From: an uncultured Acetobacteraceae bacterium
GTDB taxonomy: Bacteria; Pseudomonadota; Alphaproteobacteria; Acetobacterales; Acetobacteraceae
Assembly (NCBI GenBank): GCA_903877125.1
Contig: CAIRCM010000062.1
Location: 1 to 51,689, forward strand
Reading direction: 5' to 3'
DNA length: 51,689 nucleotides
The notes below the pieces were generated by a model. That model searched no databases, was not told the DNA's origin, and worked only from the letters and a program-made list of their open reading frames with translations. A program made the position numbers and the translations under genes. Below, in pieces: positions 17,689 to 26,243 of the stretch (position 1 is its first letter; every line of letters begins with the position of its first letter).

Positions 17689-18923
17689 CCTCCCGCATTC
17701 TTGTCGTCGACGACGAACCCGATCTGGAGCAACTGATCGTCCAACGCTTCCGCCGGCAGGTCCGCGACGGGTCCTACAGTTTCGTCTTCGCGACAGATGG
17801 CGTGAATGCGCTGGCCGAACTCGATAAAGACCCGACCATCGATATGGTCGTCACCGACATCAATATGCCCCGTATGGATGGACTGACATTACTGAGTGAA
17901 ATTCAGCAACGCGAAAACGGTCTTGCCACCATCATCGTGTCCGCGTACGGCGATATCTCCAATGTCCGCACCGCGATGAACCGCGGCGCCTTCGATTTCG
18001 TCATGAAACCGATCGACTTCGCCGATCTCGATGCGACGATTTCCAAGACCTTGCACAGCCTCGAAATCAACCGAGGGTATCAGCGCAAGCAACAGGAAGC
18101 GGAACGTGCCAAGGCGCAGCTTTCGCGCTATTTCTCACCCAGTCTCGCGGACAGCCTGACGGGCGTGCAACTGGGCGCCGAAAGACGCGTGATCACGTCG
18201 ATGTTCACCGACATCGCCAGCTTCACCACGCTCGCGGAAACCCTGGAACCCAGCCTGATTGGGCCACTGTTGAACGAATATCTGACCGGGATGACCGAAA
18301 TCGTGTTCGATCATGGCGGCACCCTGGTCAAAATCATTGGCGACGCGTTGAATGTGTTGTTCGGCGCGCCGACGGAACAGGAAGACCACGCCGCGCGGTC
18401 CGTCGCCTGCGCCATGGATTTGGACACCTTTGCCGAGGCATTCCGCGGTCGCTGGGCGGAAAAAGGCGTCGCGATGGGCAAAACCCGCATTGGCGTCAAT
18501 ACCGGTTCGGCGTTGGTCGGCAGTTTCGGCGGCGGAAGGTTCTTCGACTACACCGCCTACGGCGACACAATCAACGTCGCCGCGCGTCTGGAAGCAGCCA
18601 ACAAGCAGCTCGGCACCCGCGTCCTCGTCAGCGGCAGCGTTGCGGATCGTATTCCGGACTTCCACGGACGTCCGGTTGGCAACGTCGTGCTGCGCGGACG
18701 TAGCGAGGCTTTGCCAGCGCACGAGCCACTGACCGCGGAACGCCATTCCGATCCGCTGACCGCCGCATACCGGGAGGCCTATCGCAAGGCGGAGGCCTGC
18801 GACCCGGTTGCGTTGCCCGCCTTTGCCGCCTTGTTGGGACAAGACAGCGGCGACGGATTGGTCAGCTTCCATCTGAAGCGCCTGCTGACGGGGCAAACCG
18901 GCGTATCGGTGGCGTTGGACTGA
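17685..18923 (+). CDS. Response regulator fused to class III adenylate cyclase
   Basis: This 412-residue protein has a receiver domain (about 4-120, phospho-acceptor Asp58 in VVTDINMPRMDG, Lys in MKPIDF), a helical linker (about 125-160) and a class III cyclase catalytic domain (about 165-350). Metal ligands are Asp176 (MFTDIASF) and Asp220 (KIIGDAL). Lys216 and Thr290 occupy the two adenine-specifying positions, with Thr as in class IIIb enzymes. Asn297 and Arg301 (GDTINVAARLE) are the transition-state residues. All are present, so it should make cAMP. ATG 17685 overlaps the preceding stop. Phosphorylation by the upstream kinases probably controls cyclase dimerisation. Possible receptors in the window are the cNMP domains at 1895-4647. 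A short tail after 350 shows no clear domain. Confidence 0.93.
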   Translation: MTSRILVVDDEPDLEQLIVQRFRRQVRDGSYSFVFATDGVNALAELDKDPTIDMVVTDINMPRMDGLTLLSEIQQRENGLATIIVSAYGDISNVRTAMNRGAFDFVMKPIDFADLDATISKTLHSLEINRGYQRKQQEAERAKAQLSRYFSPSLADSLTGVQLGAERRVITSMFTDIASFTTLAETLEPSLIGPLLNEYLTGMTEIVFDHGGTLVKIIGDALNVLFGAPTEQEDHAARSVACAMDLDTFAEAFRGRWAEKGVAMGKTRIGVNTGSALVGSFGGGRFFDYTAYGDTINVAARLEAANKQLGTRVLVSGSVADRIPDFHGRPVGNVVLRGRSEALPAHEPLTAERHSDPLTAAYREAYRKAEACDPVALPAFAALLGQDSGDGLVSFHLKRLLTGQTGVSVALD

Positions 18924-18989
18924 CCGGTCAGAAGCATTGTTGGTCTGCCGCACCGCTACGTTGGACGCGATCCACCGATCCGAACCCCG

Positions 18990-19469
18990 TCACAGCGCCT
19001 CGGCAATCGCGCTCGGCGTGCGGGCCAAGGCATGGACAAGGTCCGCCCGGCTGACGATGCCAACCAGTGTGCCATCCCGTAAGATCGGCAACCGTTTGAT
19101 GCGGTGATTCATCAGCATATCCGCCATGGCCGCCACCGTCGTCGCCTCGGTCGCCGAAATCGCCGGCGCGACCATCAGGTCCCGAGCACGCTGGTTCTGC
19201 ATACTGATGCACTCCAGAACGCTCGGCGCAACCTCCGTCCCATCCGCCACCAGCGTCAGCCACCATGCGCGTTTCGCCGACATCGTCTGTCCGACAGGCC
19301 GCAGCAAATCGCCCTCGCTGACGACACCAAGCACCCTGCCCTGGTCGTCGCAGACGGGAACCGCGCTTATGTTGTTGTCGCTCAGCAGCCGAGCGATTTC
19401 GGCCACCTTGGCGTCTGGCCCGACCGTCTTCACGTTCGTGGTCATGACATCGGCAGCAGTCAATGGCAT
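18990..19469 (-). CDS. CBS-pair protein
   Basis: This 159-residue soluble protein consists of two CBS motifs (about 7-62 and 95-152). The first ends ISAVPVCDDQGRVLGVVSEGDLL and the second RIKRLPILRDGTLVGIVSRADL. Such pairs bind adenosine nucleotides and act as energy or nucleotide sensors. A central stretch between the motifs (SAKRAWWLTLVADG) is usual in the stand-alone BON-less family. The ATG at 19469 has a near-perfect AAGGAGG site. It converges with the cyclase gene 66 bases away and could be the last gene of the ABC-transporter operon, but a 125-base gap and its own strong ribosome site allow independent expression. No catalytic domain is attached, so its target is unknown. Confidence 0.9.
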   Translation of the reverse strand: MPLTAADVMTTNVKTVGPDAKVAEIARLLSDNNISAVPVCDDQGRVLGVVSEGDLLRPVGQTMSAKRAWWLTLVADGTEVAPSVLECISMQNQRARDLMVAPAISATEATTVAAMADMLMNHRIKRLPILRDGTLVGIVSRADLVHALARTPSAIAEAL

Positions 19470-19594
19470 TTTTTCCTCCTTACGTCGTTCGGCGAACCGC
19501 CACGCGACATCAACCCGACGGGAGCGTCATTGATCTGTAGCAATCACCGCCACATCCGCCCGTGAAGGAAGCGGATTGCAAGCCGATGGGTCGA

Positions 19595-20476
19595 TCACGC
19601 CGCCTGTTGCAGCGGCGGCGCGGCTTCCTCGATCGTGGTGCGCCGCATATCGCGCACCGCTGTTTCCGGCCAGTGCCGGCGCGCCCGGTGCATGGTGAAG
19701 CGGTTATCCCACATCGTCAGATCGCCCACCTGCCATTGGTGCGTGTAAACGTTGTCAGGCTGCGTGGCATATTCGGTCAGCTCGTGCAGCAGATCGATCC
19801 CCTCCGGAATCGGCCACCCCTCGATGTGCCAGGCATGCGACGAGATATACAGGGATTTGCGACCCGAAGCCGGATGGACCCGTACCAGCGGATGCCGCGC
19901 CTGCGGCAGCGTGGACTGTTCCTCGGGGGAAAAGCCGCCGAAACCAACCACCTCCCGGGAGTAGAATATGCTGTGCACAACGACAAGCTTGTCGATCAGC
20001 TGCTTCATCCGTTCCGGCAGTGCGTCGTAGCCGCCGCGCATGTCGGCGAACTGGGTCTGGCCGCCGTCCGCGATCTCGGTATGACAATGCAGTAACGAAT
20101 ATTTCCCCGAAAGCGCTTTGTACGATCCATCGGTGTGCCAACGGCGGCTGCCCAGATTGTTCATCCGCCGCCGATCGCCCGCGCCCAACACCTGGTTGTC
20201 CTCGCTGAGGTTGGACGCATCCGTCATCTCCCCGCCCAGCCGCCGCTTCATCGGGTCCTTCTGGTATTCCGTGGCGCGCGAGAGGTTGCCGAAGTTCTTG
20301 CTGAAGGCGATGTGCTGGTCGTTGGTCAGCGTCGGGCCACGAAAAACCAGCACCGGATGATTGTCGACAGCATTCTGGATGATCGCGACGTCGTCCGGCG
20401 CGATGACGGTGCGCAGATCGACGTTGCCGATCTCGGCGACAAACCCTGGTCGTATAACCTGAACCGTGGCGGACAT
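19595..20476 (-). CDS. TauD/TfdA-family Fe(II)/2-oxoglutarate dioxygenase
   Basis: This 293-residue enzyme fits the TauD/TfdA family, which hydroxylates small sulfonates, herbicides and other acids using 2-oxoglutarate and O2. The iron triad is His114-x-Asp116 (RRWHTDGSY) and His263 (WDNRFTMHRAR), with arginines 12-16 residues later for the 2-oxoglutarate carboxylate. Length is normal. ATG 20476 is preceded by AGGGAG. It starts 57 bases after the ATPase gene of the ABC importer on the same strand, so co-transcription is likely and its substrate may be what the importer brings in. The exact substrate cannot be inferred. Confidence 0.9.
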   Translation of the reverse strand: MSATVQVIRPGFVAEIGNVDLRTVIAPDDVAIIQNAVDNHPVLVFRGPTLTNDQHIAFSKNFGNLSRATEYQKDPMKRRLGGEMTDASNLSEDNQVLGAGDRRRMNNLGSRRWHTDGSYKALSGKYSLLHCHTEIADGGQTQFADMRGGYDALPERMKQLIDKLVVVHSIFYSREVVGFGGFSPEEQSTLPQARHPLVRVHPASGRKSLYISSHAWHIEGWPIPEGIDLLHELTEYATQPDNVYTHQWQVGDLTMWDNRFTMHRARRHWPETAVRDMRRTTIEEAAPPLQQAA

Positions 20477-20533
20477 TGTTTGACTCCCTAGGTCCGAATT
20501 ACCCTCCAGTCTGCGGCCGGCCCACGCCCGGGG

Positions 20534-22549
20534 TCAACCCAGCCGTTCGGCGAAGTGGCATGCCACCTCATGTTTAGGTCGCAACATCCGCATCGGCGGT
20601 GCCTCCCGCGCGCACACCGGCTGGGCGATCGGACAGCGCGTGTGGAACCGGCAGCCGGACGGCGGATCGATCGCGCTCGCGGGCTCGCCGGTCAGTTTCA
20701 GCCGACCCGACCCGGCCCCCGGACCGTGGAGTGCCGGCTGCGCGGAAATCAGATACCGGGTGTAGGGATGCAGCGGCGTCGTGAACAGATCGTCGGCCGG
20801 CGCGATCTCCGCCACCTGCCCCAGATGAAGCACCATCACCCGGTCGCAGATATGCCGAACGACCGCGAGATCGTGCGCGATGAACAAATAAGTCAGGCCG
20901 AAACGTTCCCGCAAATCCATCATCAGATTGACGATCTGCGCCTGAATGTTGACGTCGAGCGCCGAAATCGGCTCATCGGCGACAATGAAATCCGGTTCCA
21001 CCGCCAGCGCTCGGGCAATCGAAATGCGCTGCCGCTGGCCGCCGGAAAATTCGTGCGGATACCGATCCCGCGCCGCCGCCCCCAGGCCGACCAGCCCCAG
21101 CAGTTCATCCACCCGCGCTCGGGTTGCGGCTGCACCCGCGGTCAATCCATGGAACCGCAACGGTTCCGCCAGGATCGACTCGACCGTCATGCGGGGATTG
21201 AGGCTGGCATAAGGGTTTTGGAACACCATCTGCAGCCGCCGGCGTAACGGTCGGATTTGCGCGGCCGAGGCATTGGCGATGTCCTGCCCGGCGAATTTGA
21301 TGCTGCCGCGATCCGGCTTGTACAGTCGCATCAGCGTCCGCCCCAGCGTCGATTTGCCGCAGCCGGATTCACCCACCACGCCCATGATCTCGCCGCGCTG
21401 GATCGTCAGATCGATGCCATCGACCGCACGCACAACCGAGGGTTTTGAAAGGAACCCGCCGCGCAGCCGGAAATGCTTGACCAGCCCTCGCACCTCCATG
21501 ATCGGTTCAGCGGCGGTGACGATCTCCTCCACCGCCGGCCGAGGCGGACGCGGCTGGCGCACGAACGGGGCATCGTTCTCCCCCGCCAGCCAGCAGCGTG
21601 CCAGACGGTCGGGTGCCACCGCCTGCAGCGTCGGATGCTCATCGCAGACCGGCTGACGGAACGGGCAACGCGGCGCGAAACGGCAGCCCGGCGGATGCGC
21701 GATCGGATCGGGCGGCGTGCCTTCCACCGTGATCAACCGACGGTCGCCGCGTTCCTGATCCAGCCCGGGACGCGCATTCAACAACGCCCAGGTATAGGGA
21801 TGCCGAGGATGCGCCAGCACCGCCTCAGTGGGGCCTTGCTCCACGATCTCCCCGGCATACATCACGATCACCCGCGTACAGATGGTCGCGATCACCCCCA
21901 GATCGTGGCTGATCAGCATGATGGCGGTGCCGAAATCGCGGTTCAGCGCCTGCAACAGATCAAGAATCTGCGCCTGGATCGTGACGTCCAGTGCGGTGGT
22001 CGGCTCATCCGCCAGCAGCAGCGCGGGCTCGTTGCTCATCCCCATCGCAAGCACCACGCGCTGGCGCATCCCGCCGGAAAACTGATGCGGGTAGCTGGTC
22101 ACCGCGCGCTCCGGCGACGTGATCCCCATGCTCCCCAGCAGGGCGATGCCACGCCGAGCGGCCACCGCCGCGCTGGGTCCGTGCACCGTCATCGCCTCGT
22201 TGAGCTGACTGCCGATGCGCAGCACCGGGTTGAGCGAGGTCATCGGGTCCTGGAACACCATCGCCAGTTCGGCACCACGCAGCGTGCGGAATTCCGCCGG
22301 CGTCATATCGACGATGTCGCGGCCGCGAAACCGGATCGATCCGCCGGCGATGCGTGCCGGCTCCTCCAGCAGCCGCATGATCGACAGCGCGGTGACGCTT
22401 TTTCCGCAGCCCGACTCCCCAACGATGCCGACGCTCTCCCCCGCGTTCACCGTGAAGCTGACCCCATCCACCGCGCGTGCGACGCCGTGATCGGTGTAAA
22501 ACCAGGTGCGCAGGTCCCGCACCTCCAGGACCGGATCGGGTTGGGTCAT
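20534..22549 (-). CDS. Peptide/opine-type ABC transporter, fused double ATP-binding protein
   Basis: This 671-residue fusion holds two complete ABC domains corresponding to DppD and DppF. Domain 1 has Walker A GESGCGKS (Lys50), signature FSGGMRQRV and Walker B LLADEPTTALD. Domain 2 (from about residue 355) has GESGCGKS, FSGGQRQRI and VADEPISALD. Each domain ends with the oligopeptide/dipeptide C-terminal region whose cysteine-rich segments (for example GCRFAPRCP and GCRFHTRCP) are typical. I start it at ATG 22549 (MTQPDPVLEVRDL) because the permease stop lies one base upstream. Further upstream open frame is inside that gene. It energises the permeases at 22551-24418. Confidence 0.94.
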   Translation of the reverse strand: MTQPDPVLEVRDLRTWFYTDHGVARAVDGVSFTVNAGESVGIVGESGCGKSVTALSIMRLLEEPARIAGGSIRFRGRDIVDMTPAEFRTLRGAELAMVFQDPMTSLNPVLRIGSQLNEAMTVHGPSAAVAARRGIALLGSMGITSPERAVTSYPHQFSGGMRQRVVLAMGMSNEPALLLADEPTTALDVTIQAQILDLLQALNRDFGTAIMLISHDLGVIATICTRVIVMYAGEIVEQGPTEAVLAHPRHPYTWALLNARPGLDQERGDRRLITVEGTPPDPIAHPPGCRFAPRCPFRQPVCDEHPTLQAVAPDRLARCWLAGENDAPFVRQPRPPRPAVEEIVTAAEPIMEVRGLVKHFRLRGGFLSKPSVVRAVDGIDLTIQRGEIMGVVGESGCGKSTLGRTLMRLYKPDRGSIKFAGQDIANASAAQIRPLRRRLQMVFQNPYASLNPRMTVESILAEPLRFHGLTAGAAATRARVDELLGLVGLGAAARDRYPHEFSGGQRQRISIARALAVEPDFIVADEPISALDVNIQAQIVNLMMDLRERFGLTYLFIAHDLAVVRHICDRVMVLHLGQVAEIAPADDLFTTPLHPYTRYLISAQPALHGPGAGSGRLKLTGEPASAIDPPSGCRFHTRCPIAQPVCAREAPPMRMLRPKHEVACHFAERLG

Positions 22550-22550
22550 T

Positions 22551-23411
22551 TCAGAAGCGCCGTGACCTGGGATCCAGCCAGTCGCGGATCCCGTCACCAA
22601 GGAAGTTAAAGCCCAACACGATCGAAAGGATCGCGAACCCAGGGAACGCCGCGACCCACCATTGCGCGACGAGTTCGCGCCCCGCCGCGATCATCGAACC
22701 CCACTCCGCGGTCGGCGGCACCACGCCCAGGCCGAGGAAGGACAGACCCGCGAAGATGATGATGGCGTTGCCGATATCGAGCGTGATCAGAACGATCAAC
22801 GGTCCGATCGAATTCGGAATGATATGGCGCAGCAGGATGCGCCCCGGTCCGAAGCCGGCGACCACCGCCGCCTCCACATACTCCAAAGACCTTTGCTGCA
22901 ACACGAGACTGCGTGCCAGCCGCGCGAATTTCGGCCACCAGACCACCAGCATGGCGATGATGGTGTTGGTGGTGCCGATCCCCAGCGCCGCCCCGATCGC
23001 CAGGGCCAGAATGATCGGCGGAAAACACAGCACCAGGTCGGTCAGGCGCATCAGCGCCTCTTCGACCAATCCGCCGGCATAGGCCGCGACACCGCCGATC
23101 AGCGTGCCGATCGCCGCACCCACCGCCACCACGACAACACCGGTGACCAACGAAATCCGAGCGCCGTAGAGCAGGCGGGAGAAGACATCGCGGCCGAGTT
23201 CGTCGGTACCCAGCCAATGCCCGGCGGACGGCGGCAGCAGCCGCGTGGAGAGTTCGACCGCGTTCGGCGCGTAGGGCGCCAGCAGCGGGGCCGCAACCGC
23301 GATCAGTATCCAAAGCATCACCAGCACGCCGCCCACCGCCGCCAGCGTGTATTGCCGGCGCCAGCGCTGCCAGCGGGTAGCGGGCGGGCGGGCAGCGACG
23401 CTCGCGCTCAT
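22551..23411 (-). CDS. ABC transporter permease, DppC-like
   Basis: This 286-residue inner-membrane protein has an N-terminal helix (about 22-45) followed by LGTDELGRDVFSRLLYGARISL, the hallmark of DppC/OppC permeases, and five further helices. The cytoplasmic coupling loop is EYVEAAVVAGFGPGRILLRHIIPN. The ATG at 23411 overlaps the stop of the upstream permease (ATGA), and its own stop lies one base before the ATPase start, showing a tight operon. It pairs with the DppB-like protein to form the translocation channel. Confidence 0.94.
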   Translation of the reverse strand: MSASVAARPPATRWQRWRRQYTLAAVGGVLVMLWILIAVAAPLLAPYAPNAVELSTRLLPPSAGHWLGTDELGRDVFSRLLYGARISLVTGVVVVAVGAAIGTLIGGVAAYAGGLVEEALMRLTDLVLCFPPIILALAIGAALGIGTTNTIIAMLVVWWPKFARLARSLVLQQRSLEYVEAAVVAGFGPGRILLRHIIPNSIGPLIVLITLDIGNAIIIFAGLSFLGLGVVPPTAEWGSMIAAGRELVAQWWVAAFPGFAILSIVLGFNFLGDGIRDWLDPRSRRF

Positions 23412-24418
23412 TGCCGCACCCGCGGGTCCAGCAGCGCGTAGCTGATATCGGTGATCAGATTGACCACCAGATAGGTAATGGCGACCAGCAGGGTGATGGC
23501 CATGATCGCCGGAAAATCCAACGCCGCGGCGCTCAGAAAAGTGTAACGGCCCAGACCCGGCCAAGAGAAAACCGTTTCCGTCAGCACCGCGCCGGTCAAC
23601 AGGTTGGCATAGGCGAGGCCGCCCAGCGTCACCACCGGCACCAGCGCATTCGGCAAAACATGCCGCATAATCACCCGGCTTTCCTTCAACCCCTTCGCTC
23701 GGCCCATCCGCACATAATCCTGCCGGATACTTTCCAGCATGCTCGCGCGCGTGGTGCGGGTGATCAGACCGATCGTCGCCGATGCCAGCACGATCGACGG
23801 CAATACCATATGCGCCGCCGCATCGCGGAACGTGTCCCAATCGCCAGCCAGCACGGAATCGATCAGATACGCCCCCGTGACGGTCGGTGGTGGCAGCCCG
23901 ATGGGATCCAGCCGACCTGGTCCGGGCGCGGCCTGCAGATACCCGTAGAACACCGCCAGCAGCATGAACGCCAGCCAGAACGTCGGCGACGAAACCCCGA
24001 GAAGCGAAACGATGCGGGCGAGATGGTCGATCCAGGTGTCGCGTTTGACAGCGGCCAGGATACCCAGCGGAATGCCGACCGCCAGCGTCAGGATGAAACT
24101 GACGGAAGCGAGTTCCAGCGTCGCCGGCCCGTATTCCGCCACATCGTCCAGCACCGGTCGTTGCGAATGGATCGACCGGCCGAGGTCGCCGTGCAGCAGC
24201 CCGACGACGAATATGCCATATCGTTCCCACAATGGCCTGTCCAAGCCGTACTCGTGCCGCCATTGCGCGACGAATACCGGGTCGGATGCCGCCTGATCCC
24301 CGAGTTGCGCCAGCACCGGATCACCCGGCACGGTATTGGCGATCAGAAAAACCACCAACGTCGCCAACAGGGTCATCGCCACGAGGGCGCCTGTACGCGC
24401 GATCAGAAAGCGAAGCAT
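23408..24418 (-). CDS. ABC transporter permease, DppB-like
   Basis: This 336-residue permease starts MLRFLIARTGALVAMTLLA, the typical first helix of DppB/GsiC proteins, followed by NTVPGDPV and a long periplasmic loop. The coupling helix is DYVRMGRAKGLKESRVIMRHVLPN. Six helices are visible. It is the first gene of the minus-strand operon, and the 165 bases between it and the divergent binding-protein gene at 24584 should hold promoters for both directions. I took the ATG at 24418. The longer open frame upstream runs antisense to the binding-protein gene and is not real. Confidence 0.94.
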   Translation of the reverse strand: MLRFLIARTGALVAMTLLATLVVFLIANTVPGDPVLAQLGDQAASDPVFVAQWRHEYGLDRPLWERYGIFVVGLLHGDLGRSIHSQRPVLDDVAEYGPATLELASVSFILTLAVGIPLGILAAVKRDTWIDHLARIVSLLGVSSPTFWLAFMLLAVFYGYLQAAPGPGRLDPIGLPPPTVTGAYLIDSVLAGDWDTFRDAAAHMVLPSIVLASATIGLITRTTRASMLESIRQDYVRMGRAKGLKESRVIMRHVLPNALVPVVTLGGLAYANLLTGAVLTETVFSWPGLGRYTFLSAAALDFPAIMAITLLVAITYLVVNLITDISYALLDPRVRQ

Positions 24419-24583
24419 CGGCGCGTGTCCTCCCCGTCGTCGAACCCCGATGGGCCGCTTTTCACGGTCGCCATTCGGCCGGACAACGACCCTTGTCCAA
24501 CGCCCAACCCCTGTCAACCGGGCCGATTTACAGCACAGGCACCGCTGCCTATAGTCCCAGCAACAAAAATCGGGAGATGAAAC

Positions 24584-26224
24584 GTGGCCCACGCACGAGA
24601 CAGAAAAACACCAGCGACATTGGTGGATCGGCGGGACGTGTTGCGGCTCCTGGGCCTCGGCGGCGCGGGCCTGGGCGCGGCCGCGCTGGGCGGGCAACCG
24701 GCTTATGCCCAAAGCCACAAAGGCACGCTGGTGCTGGCGATCGATTTCGCCGACACGTTCACATTCGATCCGGCCGTGGAATCGAACTACATGCCGCCGC
24801 TGATCATGGCCGCCTGCTACGAATGCCTGGTGACCATGACACCGGACGACTACACCAACGTGAAACCGATGTTGGCGGAATCCTTCGCCCGCACGCCGGA
24901 CGGCAAGGGCTGGCGGTTCACCCTGCGCCAGGGGGTAAAATTCCCCACCGGCAACGTCATGACCGTCGACGACGTGAAATACTCCCTGGACCGCGAACTG
25001 TATGTCGGCCAGCAGCCCTCGCAATACCTGTCCAACGTCGCCAGCTTCAACAAGGTGGACGACAAAACGCTCGATGTGATCCTGAAGGACCCGAACGAGC
25101 CGATTCTGACCATTCTCGCCGCCCCCAATTTCGTGGTTTCCGAAAAGGCGGTGCTGGAACAGCACGGCGCCGATGCCAGTCCCGACGCCAAAACAAAGGA
25201 CAAGGCACGCACCTGGCTGGACCAGAACTCGCCCGGTACAGGCCCCTACAAGCTGGTGCGCTGGGAACAGAACGCCGTCATCCAGTTGGTGGCAAATCCG
25301 CATTACTGGCGCGGCAAGCCCCCCTTCGAACGCGTCGTTTTCCGTCACCTCCCCGACAGCTCGGTGCAGATGCTGTCGTTGCAGCGCGGCGACGTGGATG
25401 CGGCGTTCAATCTCATTCCGGAACAGGTTGCCGTTCTGAAGGACAACAAGGATATCTGGATCAACCGCCTGTTCAGCACCGACTTCGTCTACATGGCACT
25501 GACGTCGGAAGCCGCGTTCAACAAGGCACTCAGCGTCAAGGCCGCACGCCAGGCGATCGGCTATGCCATCGACTACGACGGCATCAAGAACAGTCTGCTG
25601 GCCGGCAACGCGGTGCGGGCGGCCAGCTTCCTGCCGATCGGCACAGTCGGATCGACCGAGGAGCTGACCCGGGAAATCGGTTTCCGCGAGGACCTGGAAA
25701 AGTCCAAAAAACTGCTGGCCGAGGCCGGAATGCCCGACGGTTTCGAATTCGATCTGCAATACGGCACCAGCTCGATCACCGGCACCACCTTCCAGGTGCT
25801 GGCGCAGAAGCTGCAATCCGATCTGGCGCGCGTCGGTATCAAAGCGAAGCTGGCACCGCTGGATACCGTTACGTTCCGGACCCAATACACAACCTTTAAG
25901 GCCACATCGGCCCTGACCTTCTGGAATCCGCCCGCCATCGAAAGCGAGCTGTGGGCGGCGGCCACGGTGGAACGCGTCGCCAAGCGCGTGCATTGGGATG
26001 TGCCCGGGGATGTGGTGAAACTCGTCCACCGCGCCGCCGCCGAACAGGACAAGCAGAAACAGATCGAACTGTGGAAACAGTATCAGCAGATCATGGTCGA
26101 TCAGGCCAATCTGATCGTTCTGTTCCAGCCCATCTACCAGATCGGTGTGCGGCGTTCGATCAAGACCTTCCCGCTGACCGCCGCCGGCTGGCAGGTGGAA
26201 ATGTTCGGCGTCCATCCGGCCTGA
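24584..26224 (+). CDS. ABC transporter substrate-binding protein (family 5), Tat-exported
   Basis: This 546-residue solute-binding protein belongs to the dipeptide/nickel/opine family (SBP_bac_5). A twin-arginine signal (Arg16-Arg17, RRDVLRLLGLGGAG) is followed by cleavage near AYAQ at about residue 42. Family signatures include the WRFTLRQGVKFPTGNVMTVDD segment near residue 107. The start is GTG 24584, seven bases after GGGAG. An ATG at 24577 is in another frame. It is divergent from the permease operon and surely its partner. Export by Tat means folding in the cytoplasm, perhaps with ligand or cofactor. Confidence 0.93.
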   Translation: MAHARDRKTPATLVDRRDVLRLLGLGGAGLGAAALGGQPAYAQSHKGTLVLAIDFADTFTFDPAVESNYMPPLIMAACYECLVTMTPDDYTNVKPMLAESFARTPDGKGWRFTLRQGVKFPTGNVMTVDDVKYSLDRELYVGQQPSQYLSNVASFNKVDDKTLDVILKDPNEPILTILAAPNFVVSEKAVLEQHGADASPDAKTKDKARTWLDQNSPGTGPYKLVRWEQNAVIQLVANPHYWRGKPPFERVVFRHLPDSSVQMLSLQRGDVDAAFNLIPEQVAVLKDNKDIWINRLFSTDFVYMALTSEAAFNKALSVKAARQAIGYAIDYDGIKNSLLAGNAVRAASFLPIGTVGSTEELTREIGFREDLEKSKKLLAEAGMPDGFEFDLQYGTSSITGTTFQVLAQKLQSDLARVGIKAKLAPLDTVTFRTQYTTFKATSALTFWNPPAIESELWAAATVERVAKRVHWDVPGDVVKLVHRAAAEQDKQKQIELWKQYQQIMVDQANLIVLFQPIYQIGVRRSIKTFPLTAAGWQVEMFGVHPA

Positions 26225-26243
26225 CAACGTGGGAGAACTCACC

